Translations under genes and position numbers: made by a program | NCBI RefSeq assembly: GCF_004341385.1 | Contig: NZ_SLXE01000022.1 | Coordinates: 1-44,817 of the forward strand | DNA from: Uruburuella suis | GTDB lineage: Bacteria > Pseudomonadota > Gammaproteobacteria > Burkholderiales > Neisseriaceae | Length of the DNA stretch: 44,817 nt | Reading direction: 5' to 3' | Notes under the pieces: model-generated | What the model saw: only the letters and a program-made list of their open reading frames with translations | Told to the model about the DNA's origin: nothing | Databases searched by the model: none | Shown: positions 39,903-44,817 of the stretch, one piece after another | Numbering within the stretch: position 1 is the first letter of the stretch | Layout of the letters: every line of letters begins with the position of its first letter

Positions 39903-40928
39903 TTATTCGCTGGCATCTTGTTTTGCGGCAAAAGAACCGATGGCAAATCTATTGTCGGTAAACACCCCGCCCAGCTCGGCTGCTTTGGGGCCGTAAAAGC
40001 CGCCTTTGGCGGAAATCGGATAGCTGTCGAAAGGAATATCGCGATCGTCTGTGGCAAATCGATTGCCTTGAATGCTTGCGGTAAACGGCTGAAACGAGCC
40101 GATTTTGCCGGTGAGCGTGCGGGCACCGAAATCAACGGAGAATGAGGCATCTGTTTGAGTAATATCGGCTTGAATAATACCGGTGCTTCTGGAGCGGGCA
40201 TCAGCTACCAAGGCTTGGCCACTATAAGCGGCAGTTCCCGAGGTTGGCATATCCAGAGTGCGATAGCCTTGTGCAAAGAATGATTGGCGGTGTGCATTAG
40301 GATCAAAACCCTTGCCGCTTACACTTTCGCGATCAAATTGACAGTTGATGTCATCAGCGCCGCATGGCGCTGCAGTGGGCCGATAAAACCAACCATGAAC
40401 CAAATATTGCATATTATTGGACACTGCTTTAGTGATGGGTTGACCGTGTTCGTTGTGGCCGCTAAACACTGTGATGTTGCCGGTGATGCTTTGCGGCAGC
40501 ATATTGATGCGCTCGCCATCTAACACCAATATATTGATGTTATCAGTGGAACCGGTGTTTCTTACCCACACAGGGCCGATTGGATCGTAAGCGGGGGCTA
40601 CATCGTATTGCCGAAAAACATCTACTTCATAAAATTCGCCGCTGATTTTCTTATCCATGCCGCCATTTTCAGGTTCAGTAACCACCGGCGGATTGCCGCC
40701 GCCATCTCCGGGATCGGGAACCACTACCGGCGGATTGCCGCCGCCATCTCCGGGATCGGGAATCACCACCGGCGGATTGCCGCTACCATCTCCGGGATCG
40801 GGAATCACCACCGGCGGATTACCGCCGCCGTCTCCGGGATCGGTAACAACGGGCGGATTGCTGCCTCCGCTGCTGCATGCGGCCAAGCCCAAAGAGGCCG
40901 CCAATAAAGACCATTTCAACACGTTCAT
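39903..40928 (-). CDS. Surface lipoprotein, TbpB-like beta-barrel family, with repeat stalk
   Basis: A 341-residue lipoprotein. Lipobox LAAC (Cys18), then five copies of a 14-residue Gly/Asp/Pro motif of the form GDGGGNPPVVIPDP (about residues 20-88), a likely flexible stalk. The rest is beta-rich and ends in FYGPKAAELGGVFTDNRFAIGSFAAKQ. This is the closing pattern of transferrin-binding-protein-like and factor-H-binding-protein-like barrels exported by Slam (inference). The ligand is unknown. There is no Slam gene within the window. GGAGAG precedes the ATG. Confidence 0.8.
   Translation of the reverse strand: MNVLKWSLLAASLGLAACSSGGSNPPVVTDPGDGGGNPPVVIPDPGDGSGNPPVVIPDPGDGGGNPPVVVPDPGDGGGNPPVVTEPENGGMDKKISGEFYEVDVFRQYDVAPAYDPIGPVWVRNTGSTDNINILVLDGERINMLPQSITGNITVFSGHNEHGQPITKAVSNNMQYLVHGWFYRPTAAPCGADDINCQFDRESVSGKGFDPNAHRQSFFAQGYRTLDMPTSGTAAYSGQALVADARSRSTGIIQADITQTDASFSVDFGARTLTGKIGSFQPFTASIQGNRFATDDRDIPFDSYPISAKGGFYGPKAAELGGVFTDNRFAIGSFAAKQDASE
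40684..40866 (-). repeat. 42-bp tandem repeat coding the lipoprotein stalk
   Basis: More than four units of 42 bp around GGCGGATTGCCGCCGCCATC, with a few synonymous changes. The unit is a multiple of three, so copy-number change would alter stalk length without a frameshift. Confidence 0.85.
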
Positions 40929-41136
40929 TTTCTCTCCTTCTATTTTTGTGGTTGGTGCTACTTTATGGGCTTTACTCTAGCATTCCCCAATTTTTATGAC
41001 AATTGTGTATGAATTTATAATATTTTTTTATATTATTTCTGAAGTGGCTTGGCAATGATGGTGAATCAAACTTGAATCAAGGCAGGGCGGGGCTATGCAG
41101 TGTTGGTTTGAATAATTTAAGCGGTGTCAAACAATC

Positions 41137-41168
41137 AGGCCGTCTGAAAAATAATCTTCAGACGGCCT
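41137..41168 (-). terminator. DUS terminator of the GntR-isomerase-MFS cluster
   Basis: AGGCCGTCTGAA and TTCAGACGGCCT over 8 nt, 35 nt after the MFS stop. Confidence 0.7.
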
Positions 41169-41202
41169 AAATAACTGCTTTTGGAGCATATTCCAGATGT
41201 TG

Positions 41203-42486
41203 TTATACCGATTGCAATGAACGCTGTTGGCGGTTTTTACGGATATTTTTCACCAGTAATGCGGAAACGAAAATCCCGACACAGGCGAACACAGCCATTA
41301 AGCCAAAAACGATTTGATAGCCCAGCAGCCCCGGGTTTGCGTCTAAAACGTGGCCATAGAGGCTGTAGCAAAACATTGCGGGCGCATAGCCGATAAAGCT
41401 GCCCAGCGCCATGGCCGCGCCGGTGTTTTTGTCGCTGATTTCTGCTTCACCAATGGGCGCGAAAAATACAGCCCGTTGCGTAAAAATCACTGCGCCAAAC
41501 AATAAAGTGCATGTCATGCCCAAGTAAACCGGCATATGCTCGTGCGGCAACACAATCAATATGCCCAGCATAATCGTGCTGATAATAAAGGTGTAGAAAA
41601 GATATTTGCTCGGCGATTTCAAAACTTTATCGGCGATTAAGCCGCCTATGGGGCCGCCTACCATTTTTAAGCAATATTGGTTGATAATCCCGTAGGCACC
41701 AACCAATGCAATCGGCAGGGCATAGATGTTGCTCAGAAAGGGAATAAAGAAAGTCAGCCCGCAATACACGGCGTAAACACAAAAAATGCTGAAGGCGATG
41801 AGCCAAACGGTTTTGTTTTTCAACACGCTGCCCAGCTTCGGATTTTCTGCTTTTTTCTCTGCTTTTTCTTCGGTTGCTTCGGCCGATGCCGGGTTTTCGT
41901 CTTCCGAGCTGTTGTTTTTCATCGCAAAGAATAAAACCACGCCGACTAAAATGGCGATGGAAGCATAAAACAGAATGCCCGCTTTAAACCCGAGATAGCC
42001 GCCGCCAAACCAGGCAAAGATAGCCAGGGCGCTAAATGCGATAATGGTGTCGACAACGCCGCGGCCGGTTTCGAAAAAGCCAAACAAGCGCCCTTGCTGG
42101 GAATTGTCGCCCAGCAGGCTGACCGATTTGAGCAGCACCGGCCAGTTGAGCATATCGCAGGTTACACCGAATAGCGCCCAAACAAACAATATTCCCCAAT
42201 AACCGGGCATGGTAGACAAATAAATGCCGAGCAAGCCGGTGGCGATTAATGAGAATGACATCGTAAAGCGGCGCGGCAAGCGATCGGAAATATAAATCGA
42301 TAAAAAGAAACCGATGGTTGTAACGATGGAATTAACTGACATGGCATTGCCAATTTGGCCATTGGTAAGATGAAAATATTCTTGCATGGGCACATAAAAA
42401 GCATCTTTCAATGAAGGCAGCTTATAAATAGTGCCCCCACATAAAACCAACAGGCTGAATATGGTCCATTTCTTTCTGGTCAGCAT
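41203..42486 (-). CDS. MFS transporter (YihN-like)
   Basis: A 427-residue transporter with twelve helices and a charged central loop (EDENPASAEATEEKAEKKAEN). Conserved marks are SDRLPRRFTMSF after TM2, FGFFETGRGVVDTI in TM5 and an ADKVLKSPSKYL loop between the halves. It looks closest to the YihN group of organic acid or sugar carriers (inference). GAGG lies 8 nt before the ATG. Third gene in the cluster, so it probably imports the compound processed by the TIM-barrel enzyme. Confidence 0.82.
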   Translation of the reverse strand: MLTRKKWTIFSLLVLCGGTIYKLPSLKDAFYVPMQEYFHLTNGQIGNAMSVNSIVTTIGFFLSIYISDRLPRRFTMSFSLIATGLLGIYLSTMPGYWGILFVWALFGVTCDMLNWPVLLKSVSLLGDNSQQGRLFGFFETGRGVVDTIIAFSALAIFAWFGGGYLGFKAGILFYASIAILVGVVLFFAMKNNSSEDENPASAEATEEKAEKKAENPKLGSVLKNKTVWLIAFSIFCVYAVYCGLTFFIPFLSNIYALPIALVGAYGIINQYCLKMVGGPIGGLIADKVLKSPSKYLFYTFIISTIMLGILIVLPHEHMPVYLGMTCTLLFGAVIFTQRAVFFAPIGEAEISDKNTGAAMALGSFIGYAPAMFCYSLYGHVLDANPGLLGYQIVFGLMAVFACVGIFVSALLVKNIRKNRQQRSLQSV

Positions 42487-42497
42487 GATTTTTACCT

Positions 42498-42516
42498 CAT
42501 CATAAGGGTTATGATG
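42498..42516 (-). promoter_or_regulatory. Hairpin touching the MFS ribosome site
   Basis: CATCATAA-GGG-TTATGATG has 8-bp perfect arms and abuts the Shine-Dalgarno complement CCTC (42495-42498), so it could modulate translation of the transporter. Confidence 0.4.
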
Positions 42517-42575
42517 TCATTGATAGCTGTGTTTTGGCTAATGGCGTTATCCGACACCAACAATAAAATGTGTTT

Positions 42576-42609
42576 TTAAATTAAATCGATTGCCTTGGAT
42601 TTAATTTAA
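42576..42609 (-). other. AT-rich inverted repeat at the isomerase stop
   Basis: TTAAATTAAATC-N10-GATTTAATTTAA has 12-bp perfect arms overlapping the stop codon of the isomerase. It is possibly an RNA-processing or attenuation hairpin between cistrons. Confidence 0.5.
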
Positions 42610-43572
42610 TACCGCTATCGCTTCTTGCGCTAATTCGTTAAGAATATTTCGTACATAATGAATCTGGTTGATGGCATCATCGAATTCTTTTTCTAATCGT
42701 GTATCCAGATTTTCTTTGGGCAGCTCTGTTTCGCTCATTTGCCGCCAAGGTATCCACGGATTATTGTCTTCCCCTTGAAAACGGAAGGGCGGGGCGTAGT
42801 AATCCACTTCTTCTTCCAAGCCGTAGGCCATCACTTGCGGGCTGTGTTCCCCCAAGCAAATAAGCTGAAAAAGCAGCTCTTTAAATGGCAGATCGCCTTG
42901 GCCGGAAATGCAGGCTTGATGCCCCAGCCCATTGGCTTCGCGGATAATCAGTGCATCTTTGATGTGCACCTGAGTGATTTTGCTTGCCATTGCCGCGAGA
43001 GCCGGGAGCGGCTCTTCATTTGCATTTATCATATTGGCGAAATCGAATAAAAGAGAGAGTTGGGGAAAATCGGCCTCTTCAATCAAGCGAACCAACTCAT
43101 GGCTTTTCAGATCTTCATGCTGCTCAAGCGTGAAAGTTAAACCGCTGTGCTGATAATGCGCTTTGATATATTGGATATCTTGTTTGACCTGCGCCAACAC
43201 TTCGGCCAAATGCCCTTCATAACGCGGATAAAAGCGCACCGAAGAAGCGCCGGATTTGAGCGCAATCGCCACGGCCGTATCAATGGTTTCGGCATCGGAG
43301 GCGCTGGTTTCGATATGAACATCCAAGCCCAAGCTGTGTGCTTTTTCTCCGAATTTTTGCAAGCGCGCATCATCGGCGCAGCTTAAAGATTGGCTCTCGC
43401 CGTCTAAAACGTGGACTTTGACGCCCTTAAGCTTTTGCTCGCTGGCAATATCCAATAAACCTTCCGGCAATATTTTTTCCATTCTCATATTGAGATGAAA
43501 GGCGTAGGCATGCAGATAAAGCGGAATATTCTGTATGCGCTCAACAATTTTTTGGGCTTGTATGCGGTTCAT
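42601..43572 (-). CDS. TIM-barrel sugar phosphate isomerase/epimerase-like protein
   Basis: A 323-residue protein of the AP-endonuclease-2/xylose isomerase-like TIM-barrel group. Barrel strands with metal-ligand candidates: GVKVHVLDGE, DVHIETSAS, FTLEQHED (Glu, His), LSLLFDFANM (Asp), ITQVHIKDA (His, Asp), and a YGLEEEVDYY late acidic segment. This fits isomerisation or epimerisation of a keto sugar or acid, but the substrate cannot be read from the sequence. It lies 9 nt after gntR and 114 nt before the MFS gene. Confidence 0.78.
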   Translation of the reverse strand: MNRIQAQKIVERIQNIPLYLHAYAFHLNMRMEKILPEGLLDIASEQKLKGVKVHVLDGESQSLSCADDARLQKFGEKAHSLGLDVHIETSASDAETIDTAVAIALKSGASSVRFYPRYEGHLAEVLAQVKQDIQYIKAHYQHSGLTFTLEQHEDLKSHELVRLIEEADFPQLSLLFDFANMINANEEPLPALAAMASKITQVHIKDALIIREANGLGHQACISGQGDLPFKELLFQLICLGEHSPQVMAYGLEEEVDYYAPPFRFQGEDNNPWIPWRQMSETELPKENLDTRLEKEFDDAINQIHYVRNILNELAQEAIAVLN

Positions 43573-43581
43573 GATGATTTC

Positions 43582-44289
43582 CTATAAGTCGATAAAAAAT
43601 TCTACTGATTCAAAACGCCAATATTCGATATCGATCTGAACGATTTTATCTGCCTCATCCGCACGATATTTCTTCACCCGAATAGAAGGTGTGCCCGGCG
43701 TTCCGCCAATCCCCTTGCAAGCGCTGCCCGAAAAGCGGGTGGGCTTAAATTCCAAATGCTTGGTATGCGTTTTTTTTGAATAGATTGTTTCCCACGCCTC
43801 AGCAAATGAGCCTTCACCAAGCTGCTCGATAAAATCAGGAGCCACTTGCGCATTGATAAAGGTTTCATGGTAAAAAACTTTATGGTTGTCCAGAGCGCCC
43901 CAGCCACAGATTTTGTATAAAGCATCGCCTTCTTTAACCCCGAGCAAGGCCAAAATGTTTGGCGCAGCGGCGTGGACACGCTCTTTGCTCAGATAGCCCC
44001 AAGAGGGCAGGCGCCCCTGCTCGATGGCAGCTTGCTTGAAACTCGTGGCGCTGCTGGGGTTGTAGTTGAAGCGAGGCAAGGCAACAAACCAACCCCGCCT
44101 GTCTTTGCGAAAAATTTTTGATTCACCCTCTAAATGTAATAAAGCTTGGCGCAAAGTCATGCGCTTCACCCCCAAAAGCTCCTCAAGCTCTCTTTCCGAA
44201 GGCAGCTTGTTTCCTGAAACGATAATGCCTTTGTCGAGCCAATCATTGAGCTTTTGCTTGGCTGATTCTACGGTGGAAGTATTTTCCAT
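43582..44289 (-). CDS. GntR family regulator (HutC/UTRA type)
   Basis: A 235-residue regulator. N-terminal winged helix (KLPSERELEELLGVKRMTLRQALLHLEGES, with the family's typical PSER motif) and C-terminal UTRA ligand-binding domain (VFYHETFINAQVAPDF; YRADEADKIVQIDIEYWRFE). First gene of its cluster, so it probably represses its own operon until the substrate binds. The palindrome at 44302-44315 fits its expected operator. Confidence 0.88.
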   Translation of the reverse strand: MENTSTVESAKQKLNDWLDKGIIVSGNKLPSERELEELLGVKRMTLRQALLHLEGESKIFRKDRRGWFVALPRFNYNPSSATSFKQAAIEQGRLPSWGYLSKERVHAAAPNILALLGVKEGDALYKICGWGALDNHKVFYHETFINAQVAPDFIEQLGEGSFAEAWETIYSKKTHTKHLEFKPTRFSGSACKGIGGTPGTPSIRVKKYRADEADKIVQIDIEYWRFESVEFFIDL

Positions 44290-44301
44290 GAGTTAATCCA
44301 T

Positions 44302-44315
44302 TTGGTTTAAACCAA
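44302..44315 (-). promoter_or_regulatory. GntR/HutC operator in the gntR promoter
   Basis: TTGGTTTAAACCAA is a perfect 14-bp palindrome whose centre GTTTAAAC fits the HutC-subfamily pattern GTxTAxAC. It lies mostly between a possible -35 TTGATT and -10 TTAACT (17-bp spacing) on the minus strand and 13 bp before the gntR ATG. Confidence 0.7.
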
Positions 44316-44817
44316 TCAAGTTGAGCACATATTACGCCTGCGTTGCATATCATGCAACACCTTATTTATGATAATTTTTTTATAGGTATTATTGAAAGTG
44401 GGGCGAAGCCTGCCAGCTGCCGGATTGCGGGTGATTTTGCTCTTGCTGTGGTTGTGGGTATCGCTGTGGATGAGGGTGGCCGTCTGAAAGCGGTTGCGGT
44501 GTTCGGCTTCGGCTTTTTCGGTGGAGGTGATAAGGCCGCCTTTGAGATCGGTGTGGTTTTGCACATTCACCCGATAGCCGCCATCGCCGGCGAAGAGGCC
44601 GCTTTGTTCGGCCACCGAAGCATGGTCGGCACGGATTTGGCTGTGGCTGAAATCGCCACTGCCGGACACGCCGTAGCCCACGGTGATTTGGGCGCTGCCC
44701 TGATATTGGCGGCTTTGGTGGGCGGCGCGGTTTTGCAGGCTTTCGATGTGGAGGCTTTGCGCATCGAGCTCGATGCTGCTGCCGAACACCTGCGCGCCTT
44801 TGAGGGTGGTGCTGCCG
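44316..44817 (-). pseudogene. 3' fragment of a TpsA/FhaB-type haemagglutinin, truncated C-terminus
   Basis: The frame enters from the right edge (GSTTLKGAQVFGSSIELDAQ) and reads typical FHA-repeat sequence: ITVGYGVSGSGDFSHSQIRAD, YRVNVQNHTDLKGGLITST and RNRFQTATLIHSD. After about 44445 homology seems to end in a basic, unrelated tail to the stop at 44316. Full TpsA proteins continue for hundreds of residues, so this is a broken 3' end or a silent cassette of a two-partner secretion or CDI locus. A DUS lies within the codons for FQTA. Confidence 0.65.

Noticed and set aside
40608..40980. Repetitive frames opposite the lipoprotein stalk
   Set aside because: Antisense of the 42-bp array. The minus-strand frame has lipobox, Shine-Dalgarno and full-length domain.

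Overview
The window comes from a member of the Neisseriaceae, most likely a Neisseria species. The 12-mer AGGCCGTCTGAA (the AG-variant of the neisserial DNA uptake sequence, DUS) occurs dozens of times, mostly as inverted pairs at gene ends. Housekeeping proteins read as neisserial orthologues, and a DUS-rich chromosome with ComEA fits natural competence. No rRNA, phage, CRISPR or complete insertion sequence is visible.

Layout. 1-7.6 kb: Zur-controlled zur plus COG0523 GTPase operon, a YegP-type protein, psd, hflX, a 46-residue membrane protein, a split YeeE/YedE transporter behind a palindromic operator, a small lipoprotein and a TraB/GumN protein. 7.6-16.4 kb: trhP-type U32 protein, a SIMPL protein, the 5-oxoprolinase operon pxpB-pxpC-pxpA with an NRAMP-like carrier that lacks the metal motifs, a baeRF3 (Balon-related) protein and a YbdG-type MscS channel. 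16.6-26.6 kb: argS with a roughly 60-residue AT-rich insertion, a repeat cluster, a tRNA array (Gly x3, Cys, an aberrant Cys-like gene, Leu) downstream of pgsA, uvrC, a DUF4124 protein, guaB, eno and ftsB. 26.7-34.5 kb: purC, fhs, pepP, a VanZ-like protein, a small unknown protein and a GRP-family sugar transporter, with nested small mobile repeats in the gaps. 34.5-39.5 kb: an HTH-RibBX fusion, mltD, a YafS-like methyltransferase and comEA. 39.9-44.8 kb: a repeat-bearing surface lipoprotein, a GntR-TIM barrel-MFS catabolic cluster with a clear GntR operator, and the 3' remnant of a TpsA haemagglutinin running off the right edge.

The most interesting signals are: (i) the insertion in ArgRS; (ii) a tRNA-Cys-like gene with an abnormal anticodon stem and T-loop inside the tRNA operon; (iii) a Cro/C1-type HTH fused to RibBX with a candidate operator in its own promoter; (iv) a Correia-like MITE family with different termini and 3-bp TNA target duplications, inserted into itself and into other repeats, with one copy interrupted by a second palindromic element; (v) the NRAMP-like carrier without metal ligands beside pxpABC; (vi) genes whose stop codon is supplied by the DUS.

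All calls come from reading the sequence and from family knowledge. No database search was possible, so functions marked as inference need confirmation.
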